Positions 27,914-35,960 are shown, numbered from the stretch's first letter. The stretch: DNA of 64,000 nucleotides from Galbibacter pacificus (GCF_029603155.1 NZ_JAPMUA010000002.1:496001-560000), one strand, 5' to 3'. Numbers and translations: made by a program. Notes: a model not told the origin generated them from the sequence alone.

Positions 27914-29050
27914 CTAAAGTATTCCTTTAGTTGATGGCAAAATCATTTTTTCGGTATCCCTTTTTACGGCAGCTTTAATTGCTTTTGCAAAAGCCTTAAA
28001 AATCGCCTCTATTTTATGATGCTCATTTTCACCTTCCACCTTTACGTTCAGGTTTGCTTTTGCCCCATCGGTAAACGACTTAAAAAAGTGAAAAAACATT
28101 TCGGTAGGCATTTTCCCAATTAGCTCCCTTTTAAAGCTTGCGTCCCAAACCAGCCAATTTCTTCCCCCAAAATCTATTGCCACTTGCGCCAGGCAATCGT
28201 CCATTGGCAAACAAAAACCATAACGTTCGATCCCGAGTTTATCGCCAAGTGCCATGCTAAAAACTTCGCCCAGGGCAATGGCCGTATCTTCAATGGTATG
28301 ATGCTCGTCTACTTCCAGATCGCCTTTTACGCTTATGGTCAAGTCCATTTGCCCGTGACGGGAAATTTGGTCCAACATATGGTCGAAAAAAGCAATTCCG
28401 GTATCAATTTCACTTTTTCCGGTCCCATCGAGATTTAATTTGATGTAAATATCGGTTTCGTTGGTCTTTCGGGATATTTCGGCCACCCTATTTTCCAGCT
28501 TTAAAAAGCTATAAATTGCTTTCCAGCAATCTGTTTCCAAAGCAATGTAACTATCTAATTCATCTCGTTTTACTGAAATCTCCTCTGCTCCAAGATAACT
28601 TTGATTGTTAATGAAGATGCCCTTTGCGCCCAAATTTTTAGCAAGCTCAATATCAGTAAGCCTATCGCCTATTACAAAGGAATTTTGCAAATCGTATTCA
28701 CTTGAAAAATACTTGGTTAACAACCCCGTATTTGGTTTTCTTGTGGGTGCATTGTCTTTGGCAAAGGTTCTGTCGATAACAACATCTTTGAAGACAACTT
28801 CTTCATTTTCAAAAGTTTTCATGATAAAATTATGCACAGGCCAAAAAGTATCTTCGGGAAAGGCATTCGTTCCCAAACCGTCTTGATTGGTAACCATAAC
28901 CAGTTCGTAATCGAGTTCCGCGGCAATTTTAGGCATGTATGCCAATGCTTTTGGGTAAAAGTCCAATTTATCAAAAGCATCTATTTGTTCATCGGCGGGC
29001 TCTTTTATTAAAGTCCCGTCCCTATCTATAAAAAGTACTTTCTTTTTCAT
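27914..29050 (-). CDS. hisB: Bifunctional histidinol-phosphatase / imidazoleglycerol-phosphate dehydratase
   Basis: A 378-residue fusion. The N-terminal HAD-type phosphatase (FIDRDGTLI, with nucleophile Asp; later VIGDRLTDIELA) does step 8. The C-terminal dehydratase (from about residue 185) carries the paired metal sites FFDHMLDQISRHG and DEHHTIEDTAIALGE and does step 6. The stop of hisC is immediately followed by the hisB start (no spacing), so the two are probably translationally coupled. Confidence 0.97.
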   Translation of the reverse strand: MKKKVLFIDRDGTLIKEPADEQIDAFDKLDFYPKALAYMPKIAAELDYELVMVTNQDGLGTNAFPEDTFWPVHNFIMKTFENEEVVFKDVVIDRTFAKDNAPTRKPNTGLLTKYFSSEYDLQNSFVIGDRLTDIELAKNLGAKGIFINNQSYLGAEEISVKRDELDSYIALETDCWKAIYSFLKLENRVAEISRKTNETDIYIKLNLDGTGKSEIDTGIAFFDHMLDQISRHGQMDLTISVKGDLEVDEHHTIEDTAIALGEVFSMALGDKLGIERYGFCLPMDDCLAQVAIDFGGRNWLVWDASFKRELIGKMPTEMFFHFFKSFTDGAKANLNVKVEGENEHHKIEAIFKAFAKAIKAAVKRDTEKMILPSTKGIL

Positions 29051-30097
29051 TTATAATTCTTTTAAAACTTTAATTAGCTGTTTGTTTTCGGCGGGCGTTC
29101 CAATGGTGAAACGCAATGTATTTTTACATAAAGGTTGTGTGCTCCTGTTTCGCACCACAACACCTTTTTTTAATAATTGACGGTACCGCAAATTGGCATC
29201 GTCTACTTTTACAAGCACAAAATTGGCATCGGACGAATATATTTTTTCAACAAAATACACTTTATCTAAAACTTTAGATAAACTATCCTTTTCCTCTAAA
29301 ATTGAGATTATTTCATTTTTTACTGATGTAATATCTAAAACTCTTGAAAGTGCCTTTTGCTGTGTTAACTGATTTACATTGTACGGTGGTTTTATTTTAT
29401 TGAGTACATGTATGATTTCTTCAGAAGCAAAACAAATTCCCAGACGGATACCCGCCATTCCGTATGCTTTTGACAAGGTTTGCGTAACGATTAAATTAGG
29501 ATAATCCGGCAAACGGCTTAACCAACTTTCTTTGTTTGAAAAATCGATATACGCTTCATCTATAACTACAATCCCCGGGAAATTTTGCAACAGCTCTTCT
29601 ATTTTCTCAGCATTAAAAGCATTCCCCGTTGGGTTGTTGGGCGAACACAAAAATAGGAGCTTGCTGTTTTTATCGGCAACGCTTATAATTTTCTTTACAT
29701 CGGGCTCAAAACTTTTGGTTAGAAGTACTTCCTTGTTTTCAATATCATTGGTTTCGGCCAATACTTTGTACATACCGTATGTTGGGGGAAGCGTAATGAT
29801 ATTGTCTTGCCTGGGTTCGCAAAAAGCCCTGAAAATAAGGTCTAAAACTTCGTCGCTTCCATTCCCAAGGAGAATCTGGTTGGATTTAACATTTTTTTGC
29901 CCAGCCAGTGCTTGTTTTAGGGAACGCTGCTGCGGATCGGGATAACGGTTCACGCCGTTGTTAAAAGGGTTTTCGTTGGCATCAAGAAAAACCATCTCCT
30001 TGTCGAAATCCTTAAACTCGTCCCTTGCAGAAGAATATGGCTTGAGTTTTTTAACGTTCTCCCGAACTAAAGTATTTATATTGAATGTTGTTGTCAT
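29051..30097 (-). CDS. hisC: Histidinol-phosphate aminotransferase
   Basis: A 348-residue class II PLP aminotransferase, step 7 of the pathway. Seen: FLDANENPF near the N terminus, LLGNGSDEVLDLIFRAF, CSPNNPTGN, VIDEAYIDF, and the PLP lysine in TLSKAYGMAGIRLG. Abuts hisB with no gap; 85 bases separate it from hisD. Confidence 0.96.
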   Translation of the reverse strand: MTTTFNINTLVRENVKKLKPYSSARDEFKDFDKEMVFLDANENPFNNGVNRYPDPQQRSLKQALAGQKNVKSNQILLGNGSDEVLDLIFRAFCEPRQDNIITLPPTYGMYKVLAETNDIENKEVLLTKSFEPDVKKIISVADKNSKLLFLCSPNNPTGNAFNAEKIEELLQNFPGIVVIDEAYIDFSNKESWLSRLPDYPNLIVTQTLSKAYGMAGIRLGICFASEEIIHVLNKIKPPYNVNQLTQQKALSRVLDITSVKNEIISILEEKDSLSKVLDKVYFVEKIYSSDANFVLVKVDDANLRYRQLLKKGVVVRNRSTQPLCKNTLRFTIGTPAENKQLIKVLKEL

Positions 30098-30182
30098 TTG
30101 TTCGTTGTTTGTTGCTCGTTGTTGTTGCTTTTATGCTTCACTCAAATATTTGCGAAGCCCTATTTCTTCATCAAACTACAAC

Positions 30183-31466
30183 TCACTTTAAATCTTTCAA
30201 GCGTATGGTTACTGCATTTTTATGTGCCTGCAAGCCTTCGGCTTCTGCCATAAGTTCTATGGCCGGCCCTATGTTTTTTATTCCGTCTTTTGTTATTTTT
30301 TGAAATGTCATGCTCTTCATAAAACTATCCAAATTTACACCGCTGTATTGTTTGGCATAGCCGTTTGTAGGAAGCGTATGATTGGTTCCCGACGCATAAT
30401 CGCCGGCGCTTTCGGGCGTATAGTCGCCAATAAAAACCGATCCGGCATTTACTATCCCGTCTACATAAAAATTTTCATTGCTTACCGTGATTATAAAATG
30501 CTCGGGGCCATATTCATTAATCAATTCCAGTGCATCTTCCTTGGTATCGACATAAATAAGCCGGGAATTTTCTATTGCTTTTTCTGCAATTTCCCTGCGC
30601 GGTAAACCCTTAATTTGTTCCTCAATCTGGTCGGCCACGGAATCTATCATTTCCTTTGAAGTGGATACCATAACCACTTGGCTATCGATACCGTGCTCTG
30701 CCTGCGACAACAAATCGGACGCTACATATGAAGGATTTGCGGTTTCATCGGCCACCACCAATAACTCCGAAGGCCCCGCAGGCATGTCTATGGCTACATT
30801 GTAGCGTGTTGCCAATTGTTTGGCCACGGTAACAAATTGGTTCCCCGGGCCAAATATTTTATAAACTTTTGGCACAGTTTCGGTACCGAAAGTCATCGCG
30901 GCTATAGCTTGTATCCCCCCTATTTTATAAATTTTATCCACCCCGCACAGAGAAGCTGTGTAAAGAATGGCCGGGTTTACCTTCCCTTCCTTGTTTGGCG
31001 GCGTACACAATACTACCTCTTTGCAACCGGCCAATTGTGCAGGAATGGCCAACATTAAAATCGTGGAAAATAAAGGTGCCGTTCCGCCAGGGATGTAAAG
31101 GCCAATTTTTTCTATTGGGCGCTTTTCCTGCCAACAAGAAACCCCATTTACGGTATCTACCTTTATGCCGTTTGTTTTTTGGGCGGCATGAAAAGCTTCA
31201 ATATTGTTTTTTGCGGTATTAATGGCTTCTTTAAGTTCTGAGGGGATTTGCTTTATGGCATCTTTAATTTCTGCATTAGAAACCTTGTTGTTCTTTAGGT
31301 CCACCCCGTCAAAAAGACTTGTATATTTTTTGATAGCTTCATCGCCTTTCTGGCTTACCTCGTTAAAAACCTCGCTCACGGTTGCCTCTATGTCTTCAAT
31401 GGTCTGTGTAGGCCTTTTTAAAACCTCGTTCCATTGGCTTCTTGTTGGATTGTATATTTTGTTCAT
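30183..31466 (-). CDS. hisD: Histidinol dehydrogenase
   Basis: A 427-residue Zn-dependent enzyme doing the last two oxidations to histidine. Motifs: LYIPGGTAPLFSTILMLAIP, FGPGNQFVTVAKQ, DMPAGPSELLVVADE, LLSQAEHG (catalytic region), and the C-terminal ASGTNHTLPTNGYA with metal-binding His. Full length. The 93-base gap from hisG contains a 7-base tandem repeat. Confidence 0.97.
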   Translation of the reverse strand: MNKIYNPTRSQWNEVLKRPTQTIEDIEATVSEVFNEVSQKGDEAIKKYTSLFDGVDLKNNKVSNAEIKDAIKQIPSELKEAINTAKNNIEAFHAAQKTNGIKVDTVNGVSCWQEKRPIEKIGLYIPGGTAPLFSTILMLAIPAQLAGCKEVVLCTPPNKEGKVNPAILYTASLCGVDKIYKIGGIQAIAAMTFGTETVPKVYKIFGPGNQFVTVAKQLATRYNVAIDMPAGPSELLVVADETANPSYVASDLLSQAEHGIDSQVVMVSTSKEMIDSVADQIEEQIKGLPRREIAEKAIENSRLIYVDTKEDALELINEYGPEHFIITVSNENFYVDGIVNAGSVFIGDYTPESAGDYASGTNHTLPTNGYAKQYSGVNLDSFMKSMTFQKITKDGIKNIGPAIELMAEAEGLQAHKNAVTIRLKDLK

Positions 31467-31469
31467 TTT

Positions 31470-31504
31470 GTTCGTTGTTCGTTGTTCGTTGTTCGTTGTT
31501 CGTT
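31470..31504. repeat. 7-bp tandem repeat, five copies, between hisG and hisD
   Basis: The unit GTTCGTT is repeated exactly five times (35 bases) just upstream of the hisD start. A looser relative (TTGTTCGTTGTTTGTTGCTCG) lies before hisC at about 30098-30120. Slipped-strand copy changes here would alter spacing within the his message. Confidence 0.9.
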
Positions 31505-31559
31505 AATAAGATAAAAACCTTAATTCTTTAACTTAATTCCTTTTATCATTTTTAATAAA

Positions 31560-32423
31560 TCACACCACCATTTTTTCAATAGGGCAAACCAAAATACCTT
31601 CTGCCCCAATGGCCTTGAGTTCGTCTATAATTTCCCAAAAACGGTCTTTGTTGATAACCGTATGTATGGAGCTCCAGCCTTCTTCTGCCAAAGGAAGCAC
31701 TGTTGGGCTGCGCATTCCCGGTAAAAGCTCTATTATTTTGTCAATTTTATCATTTGGAGCATTTAAAAGCACATATTTAGAGTCGCGGGCCTTTAAAACA
31801 GATTGTATCCTAAACCTAAGTTTTTCTATGGATGTCCGCATTTCCGGACTTATTGTTGGGGAGGCTACCAAAACGGCTTCGCTCCTTAAAATGGTAATTG
31901 CTTCTTTTAAATTATTTTTAAACAACGTGCTCCCACTGGAAACAATATCAACAATGGCATCGGCCAAACCTATATTCGGGGCAATCTCCACCGAACCGTT
32001 AATTATATGAAGCTCGGCATTTATTTTTTCCCTTTGAAGGAATTCATTGACTGTATTTGGATACGAAGTGGCTATTTTTTTACCTTCCAAATCTTTTACC
32101 GATTTGAATTTAAAGTTTTTGGGCACTGCCAAAGACACCTTGCATTTAGAAAACCCCAATTTTTCAATTACTTCCAGGTCCCTGCCTTTTTCAATCAATA
32201 AGTTTTCCCCCACAATGGCCAAGTCTACCACGCCATCCCTTAAATATTGTGGGATGTCCCCGTTTCGCAAATACATAACTTCCAACGGGAAATTGCGTGC
32301 CGATGCCTTTAATTGATCTCTGCCATTATCAATGGATATCCCGCAATCTTTAAGAATCCGTAAGGAATCTTCGTTAAGCCTGCCCGATTTTTGAATAGCA
32401 ATCCTTATTTTTTTTTCTTCCAT
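31560..32423 (-). CDS. hisG: ATP phosphoribosyltransferase (long form)
   Basis: A 287-residue enzyme for the first committed step, ATP plus PRPP. The ATG at 32423 (MEEKKIRIAIQKSGRL) is chosen; the frame is open to an ATG at 32486, but that start lies inside the attenuator hairpin. The catalytic domain shows DLAIVGENLLIEKG and DIVSSGSTL. The C-terminal 75 residues (LPLAEEGWSSIHTV and on) are the ACT-like regulatory domain of the long form, so the enzyme should be feedback-inhibited by histidine without HisZ. It is the first enzyme gene of the operon. Confidence 0.96.
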   Translation of the reverse strand: MEEKKIRIAIQKSGRLNEDSLRILKDCGISIDNGRDQLKASARNFPLEVMYLRNGDIPQYLRDGVVDLAIVGENLLIEKGRDLEVIEKLGFSKCKVSLAVPKNFKFKSVKDLEGKKIATSYPNTVNEFLQREKINAELHIINGSVEIAPNIGLADAIVDIVSSGSTLFKNNLKEAITILRSEAVLVASPTISPEMRTSIEKLRFRIQSVLKARDSKYVLLNAPNDKIDKIIELLPGMRSPTVLPLAEEGWSSIHTVINKDRFWEIIDELKAIGAEGILVCPIEKMVV

Positions 32424-32460
32424 TTCTATTTCGTCTTGTTGGTAATTATTTAATGTAAAT

Positions 32461-32495
32461 AAAAAAACCCGTTTGATGTTACTCAAACGGGTTTT
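32461..32495 (-). terminator. his operon attenuator (leader terminator)
   Basis: On the minus strand a 13-bp stem AAAACCCGTTTGA / TCAAACGGGTTTT with a six-base loop runs into a T-tract, 38 bases before the hisG ATG and about 30 bases after the leader peptide stop. It is a canonical intrinsic terminator placed upstream of the first structural gene, not at a gene end. Its 5' arm can instead pair with the leader peptide coding region (see the antiterminator). Confidence 0.9.
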
Positions 32496-32540
32496 ACATA
32501 TGTTTTAAAATTGTACATAGCATTTTTACCTCGCTTGAGT
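32481..32540 (-). promoter_or_regulatory. his antiterminator pairing
   Basis: On the minus strand ACTCAAGCG (32540-32532), coding the last residues of the leader peptide, is complementary to CGTTTGAGT (32489-32481), the 5' arm of the terminator, with one G-U pair. The pairing extends by GGT/ACC after a single-A bulge. It would form when a ribosome stalls at the His codons 5' of this segment and would prevent the terminator; a ribosome reaching the stop codon would cover it. Confidence 0.8.
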
Positions 32541-32582
32541 GCAAGTATAAAAATGATGATGATGTACAGTGTTGAAATTCAT
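32526..32582 (-). CDS. hisL: his operon leader peptide (18 residues, four consecutive His)
   Basis: A short frame ATG...TAA encodes MNFNTVHHHHFYTCTQAR, with four adjacent CAT codons at positions 7-10. It lies directly downstream of a TAnnTTTG promoter and upstream of the terminator-type hairpin before hisG, the arrangement of an amino-acid attenuator. The A-rich AAAAGAAA before the ATG is the only ribosome-binding-like sequence. Its C-terminal codons double as the antiterminator strand, which explains why the peptide continues past the His run. Confidence 0.88.
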   Translation of the reverse strand: MNFNTVHHHHFYTCTQAR

Positions 32583-32600
32583 TTTCTTTTAATCTTGTTA

Positions 32601-32633
32601 CAAATTTAAGTCATTTAAAAAATGGTTTCCAAA
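32601..32633 (-). promoter_or_regulatory. his operon promoter
   Basis: On the minus strand TTTG (32633-32630) and TAAATTTG (32608-32601) are separated by 21 bases, an almost ideal Bacteroidota -33/-7 pair. The predicted start point near 32594 lies about 12 bases before the leader peptide ATG. Confidence 0.75.
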
Positions 32634-32889
32634 TAATATTTTACTTTTTTAGTTAAAATTGTAAAAATATATCGATTTTCCATGCAATAGTTATATTTAA
32701 AAAATATGGTACGTTTTTTTTCATATTCATGCATACACACAACCCCTTTAATAGCTCCATAAGGCATGTAAAACGTTATTGACATAACAAAATTACATAA
32801 TAAAGGTTTGGTTCTTTTTATGCCATATAATTAAAAAATAATATCTTGTGCCACATTTAAACATTAAAAACAAATTTTACATTAATACA

Positions 32890-33645
32890 ATGAGAACTTT
32901 ATATGCTATTTTATTGGTAGTATTTGCTAGCACAACCGTTTTTGCACAAAGCAAGAAAGACTTAAAAGAAGAGGTCGCAAAATTGAACGATCAGCTTAAA
33001 GTTTTAAACCAAACCCAGGCCGACCTAAGTTTGGCACAAACAAAAGTTTCTAGCTTAGAAAACCAAGTAGATGAGCTTAAACACACAAACGAGCAATTGC
33101 TCAACAACATGAACAAGTTTTTGTCTACATCCACGCAACAATCCAACAGTATTGGTAAAACACTGGAGGCCCTAAACAAAAAAGAAGCACAATTAAAACA
33201 AGTAAGAGACGTCTACAGTGCCAACGACTCCATTGCTTTTTTGGTTCTTACTGACCTTAAAAAAACCTTAGGAGAAAATGCCCAGATTGGTGTTGAAAAA
33301 GGGTCTATTTTAATTAAAATGGACAATGGTTTTCTTTATGGAGACAAGGCAGATAATGCTAAAATAGAAGAACCGGCCAAAGAATTTGTAGGAAGAATTT
33401 CTGCAGTAATCAATAAATACGAATCCCTTATGGTTTCTGTTCAAAGCAGCGGAGGCGACTGGAATACCAATTCGTTAAGGGCGGCTTCGATCTCGGAATT
33501 ATTGTTGGAAAGTTACAATGTAGCGCCTGCCAGACTTAAATCTACAATTACGGCGGGGGGAAGCAATGTTTCCTATGTTTTTCTTCATCCGGACTTTAAT
33601 GCTTTCTACCTTGACATACGTGACGAATTAAAAAGCACAAACTAA
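32890..33645 (+). CDS. OmpA/MotB-like exported protein with N-terminal coiled coil
   Basis: A 251-residue exported protein. The ATG at 32890 (MRTLYAILLVVFAS) gives a signal peptide ending at VFAQ; the upstream ATG at 32848 adds an unlikely hydrophilic leader. Residues 20-110 are a heptad-rich coiled coil (KKDLKEEVAKLNDQLKVLN and on). The C-terminal 130 residues resemble an OmpA-type peptidoglycan-binding fold (GSILIKMDNGFLYGDKA, NSLRAASISELLLESYNV, a TAGGS turn), though the usual NxxLSxxRA pattern is relaxed to NTNSLRAAS. It probably tethers or spaces the envelope. Monocistronic, with its own terminator. The 466-base gap upstream holds only the his leader region and AT-rich sequence. Confidence 0.8.
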   Translation: MRTLYAILLVVFASTTVFAQSKKDLKEEVAKLNDQLKVLNQTQADLSLAQTKVSSLENQVDELKHTNEQLLNNMNKFLSTSTQQSNSIGKTLEALNKKEAQLKQVRDVYSANDSIAFLVLTDLKKTLGENAQIGVEKGSILIKMDNGFLYGDKADNAKIEEPAKEFVGRISAVINKYESLMVSVQSSGGDWNTNSLRAASISELLLESYNVAPARLKSTITAGGSNVSYVFLHPDFNAFYLDIRDELKSTN

Positions 33646-33692
33646 AAACACATATAAGTATCATCCATTTTGGATAAAGAATTAATTATTTT

Positions 33693-33727
33693 AAGGCTTC
33701 CATGTTTAATATGGAGGCCTTTTTTTA
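33693..33727 (+). terminator. Intrinsic terminator after the OmpA-like gene
   Basis: Stem AAGGCTTCCAT / ATGGAGGCCTT with one G-U pair and a seven-base loop, followed by seven T residues. Confidence 0.88.
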
Positions 33728-33863
33728 GTTCTTGAAACAATAAAAACGTCACATATATTATCTATCAGCCTTATTCATCAATTTAATTATCTCAATTTTA
33801 TTAAAATTAGTCAGTAATTAGTATTTTTATATACCCAAACTAATATTTAATGATTACTGAATA

Positions 33864-34454
33864 ATGATAAAACTTACCCTTTTTCTCCTTCAAATAGACA
33901 GCACACCCCTTTTTAAAATAGATAATAACAACCACTTGTATATTTTTATTGCAGGACTGGTTATAGCATTTATTATAGGGTACAGAATTGGATATTCCAT
34001 AAAAAAACATGCCCATAAAAGTGAACTGGAAAAATGCATGCTCGAAAAAACCAGGCTTTCCAATCATTTAAAAAAAGAACCCCTTTCCTTCACTGAAGAC
34101 AATACCATTAAAGCAATTCAAACGCGCGGAAGAAGCGGCATGGCCTTGGATACAGATATTAAGGTAGCTACTGTAAAAAAACAAAAAATCACAAAAAAAC
34201 TGGATTTCTCTAAAATTGGTGTCGCCACCGAAGCAAACAAAGACGATTTAAAGCGTATTGAAGGGATTGGCCCTTTTATTGAAAAAAAACTAAACAGTAT
34301 TGGTCTTTTTAAATACGATCAACTTAGCAGATTAACCGATGATGACATTGAAGTAGTAACGGAGCTTATCGAGTTTTTCCCCGGCAGGATCAAAAGAGAC
34401 GATTGGAAAGGGAAAGCACAAAAACTTAAAGAAGAAAATACTAAAAAGGTATAG
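33864..34454 (+). CDS. Membrane-anchored protein with a helix-hairpin-helix-like domain
   Basis: A 196-residue protein. One transmembrane helix lies near residues 26-44 (YIFIAGLVIAFIIGYRIGY), then a charged linker, then a C-terminal domain beginning DDLKRIEGIGPFIEKKLNSIG and ending FFPGRIKRDDWKGKA. The RIEGIGP-x-IxxxLNxxGI pattern is the helix-hairpin-helix-like fold seen in COG3743-type proteins and in extensions of ribosomal protein L21 in Bacteroidota. It may bind nucleic acid at the membrane, but no catalytic residues are evident. Monocistronic, flanked by terminators. Confidence 0.75.
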   Translation: MIKLTLFLLQIDSTPLFKIDNNNHLYIFIAGLVIAFIIGYRIGYSIKKHAHKSELEKCMLEKTRLSNHLKKEPLSFTEDNTIKAIQTRGRSGMALDTDIKVATVKKQKITKKLDFSKIGVATEANKDDLKRIEGIGPFIEKKLNSIGLFKYDQLSRLTDDDIEVVTELIEFFPGRIKRDDWKGKAQKLKEENTKKV

Positions 34455-34494
34455 CAGGGTTTTCTTTAACTATTTTATCGGAAAAATTAATCAA

Positions 34495-34544
34495 AAAATA
34501 AATCCCGGAACAAACTTAAAATTTTTCCGGGATTTATTTTTTTT
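34495..34544. terminator. Bidirectional intrinsic terminator
   Basis: Stem AAATAAATCCCGGAA / TTCCGGGATTTATTT followed by T-run on the plus strand and T-rich on the minus strand. It separates the HhH protein gene from the convergent bcp gene. Confidence 0.9.
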
Positions 34545-34558
34545 ATACCAATGGAAGA

Positions 34559-35014
34559 TTATCCTTCAAGAATTTGTGCGGCATGGTCCTTGGTCTTTAC
34601 TTTATCAATTACGCGCTCCACTACTCCATTTTTATCAATAATAAAAGTTTTTCTGTGAATTCCGTCGTATTCCCTGCCCATAAATTTTTTACGCCCCCAA
34701 ACTCCAAAAGCATTGATCACCGTTTTATCTTCATCAGCTAGAAGCGGAAAGGGAAATTCGTATTTATTTTTAAAATTAGTTTGCCTCCTCTGGGAATCGG
34801 CACTAACGCCAAGCAAATTATATCCTTTTGCCTTTAACTCTTGATAGTTGTCCCTCAAATTACATGCTTCGGCGGTACAGCCGGGCGTGCTTGCTTTTGG
34901 GTAAAAAAATACAATGAGTTTTTTTCCTTTGTAATCGGCCAAGGTTATGCTATTTCCATCTTGGTCCTTTGCCGTAAATGCAGGTACTTTGTCTCCTGCT
35001 TGCAGTGTATCCAT
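34559..35014 (-). CDS. bcp: Thiol peroxidase of the BCP/peroxiredoxin Q type
   Basis: A 151-residue peroxiredoxin that reduces hydroperoxides with electrons from thioredoxin. The peroxidatic Cys is in STPGCTAEACNLRD; the second Cys five residues later fits the BCP intramolecular disulfide type. Other family sequence: FFYPKA, LLGVSADS, and RKTFIIDKNG. The ATG at 35014 (MDTLQAG) is preferred to 35020. It is divergent from nth, 54 bases apart. Confidence 0.93.
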   Translation of the reverse strand: MDTLQAGDKVPAFTAKDQDGNSITLADYKGKKLIVFFYPKASTPGCTAEACNLRDNYQELKAKGYNLLGVSADSQRRQTNFKNKYEFPFPLLADEDKTVINAFGVWGRKKFMGREYDGIHRKTFIIDKNGVVERVIDKVKTKDHAAQILEG

Positions 35015-35044
35015 AAACAATTTTTTATTTGTAATATGTTCGGT

Positions 35045-35052
35045 TATTTTTG
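35045..35052 (+). promoter_or_regulatory. Candidate -7 promoter element of nth
   Basis: TATTTTTG, an exact TAnnTTTG, ends 16 bases before the nth ATG in the short bcp-nth divergent gap. It supports the start at 35069. Confidence 0.5.
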
Positions 35053-35068
35053 TCTAAAATTACAAAAA

Positions 35069-35734
35069 ATGACCAAAGCAGAAAAGGTTGACTTTATCAG
35101 GAACACATTAAATAGCATATATCCCACGGTACCAATCCCTTTAGACCATACAGATCCATATACGCTTTTAATTGCCGTATTGCTTTCTGCACAAAGTACA
35201 GATGCGCGCGTTAACCAAATAACCCCGTTATTGTTCAGCAGGGCTTCGAACCCGTACCAAATGGTGAAATTGTCAATAGACGAAATACGAGATATTATAA
35301 GGCCCGTGGGGCTATCGCCTATGAAATCTAAAGGAATATACGGGTTGTCCCGTATTTTAATCGATAAATACAATGGAGAAGTCCCCGCAGATTTTGAAGC
35401 TTTGGAATCGTTGCCTGCCGTTGGCCATAAAACGGCCAGTGTAGTTATGTCTCAAGCTTTTGGCATTCCTGCTTTTCCAGTTGACACCCATATCCATAGG
35501 CTGATGTACCGATGGGGCCTGTCTAACGGGAAAAATGTAACCCAGACCGAAAAAGACGCTAAAAGGCTGTTCCCAAAAGCATCGTGGAACAAGCTTCATC
35601 TGCAAATTATTTATTATGCACGGGAATTTTCACCGGCACGGGGCTGGAATCTTGAAAAAGACATTATCACAAATACTATCGGTAGAAAATCGGTGATTAA
35701 GGAATATCAGTCCAAAACTAAAAAGACCCGCTAA
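35069..35734 (+). CDS. nth: Endonuclease III-type DNA glycosylase, without the iron-sulfur cluster motif
   Basis: A 221-residue HhH-GPD glycosylase/AP lyase that removes oxidised pyrimidines. The helix-hairpin-helix LPAVGHKTASVV carries the catalytic Lys; the catalytic Asp is in FPVDTHIHRLMYRWGLS; LLSAQSTDARVNQITP is the usual N-terminal core. Unusually, the C-terminal part (YYAREFSPARGWNLEKD to the end) has no cysteine, so the four-Cys [4Fe-4S] loop of E. coli Nth is absent. The start at 35069 (MTKAEK) is chosen; the longer frame upstream would overlap bcp and lacks family sequence. Confidence 0.93.
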   Translation: MTKAEKVDFIRNTLNSIYPTVPIPLDHTDPYTLLIAVLLSAQSTDARVNQITPLLFSRASNPYQMVKLSIDEIRDIIRPVGLSPMKSKGIYGLSRILIDKYNGEVPADFEALESLPAVGHKTASVVMSQAFGIPAFPVDTHIHRLMYRWGLSNGKNVTQTEKDAKRLFPKASWNKLHLQIIYYAREFSPARGWNLEKDIITNTIGRKSVIKEYQSKTKKTR

Positions 35735-35752
35735 AATATTAGCAGGTCTTTT
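35720..35752. terminator. Bidirectional terminator overlapping the nth stop codon
   Basis: Imperfect stem AAAAGACC(C)GCTAA / TTAGC(A)GGTCTTTT; the nth TAA lies in the left arm. It separates nth from the small minus-strand gene. Confidence 0.8.
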
Positions 35753-35762
35753 CAGAAAAAGT

Positions 35763-35906
35763 TTAATTGAGTAAGGACTCAAATTCATACTCTTTGTACT
35801 TCATAACACTTAAAGCCTTAGAATAACTAAGTAAAAATTCAATAGTTGATTCTTTGGGATTTAATAAATCTGATTTTGATTCTTGAAAAGTGTAAAGTTT
35901 AGCCAT
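35763..35906 (-). CDS. Small conserved Flavobacteriaceae protein (47 residues)
   Basis: A 47-residue protein starting MAKLYTFQESKSDLLNPK and ending FESLLN. I recognise it as a short protein widely conserved in Flavobacteriaceae; function unknown. The ATG at 35906 is used, since residues upstream of it do not look like the family. No signal peptide or membrane segment. It lies 54 bases downstream of the ECF sigma factor gene in the same direction, so the two may be co-transcribed. Confidence 0.75.
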   Translation of the reverse strand: MAKLYTFQESKSDLLNPKESTIEFLLSYSKALSVMKYKEYEFESLLN

Positions 35907-35960
35907 GCCCCAAATTTTTATAATATATTTAAATAACGGGGCTTGCATATTAATATTGTG

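Noticed and set aside
32424..32486. Longer hisG start (ATG at 32486) adding 21 residues
   Set aside because: The extra codons lie within the attenuator hairpin and its T-run, and family members begin at the MEEKKIRIAIQ position.
34841..35068. Longer nth frame reaching back into the bcp gene
   Set aside because: It overlaps bcp on the other strand, has no glycosylase-like sequence, and contradicts the promoter element at 35045-35052.
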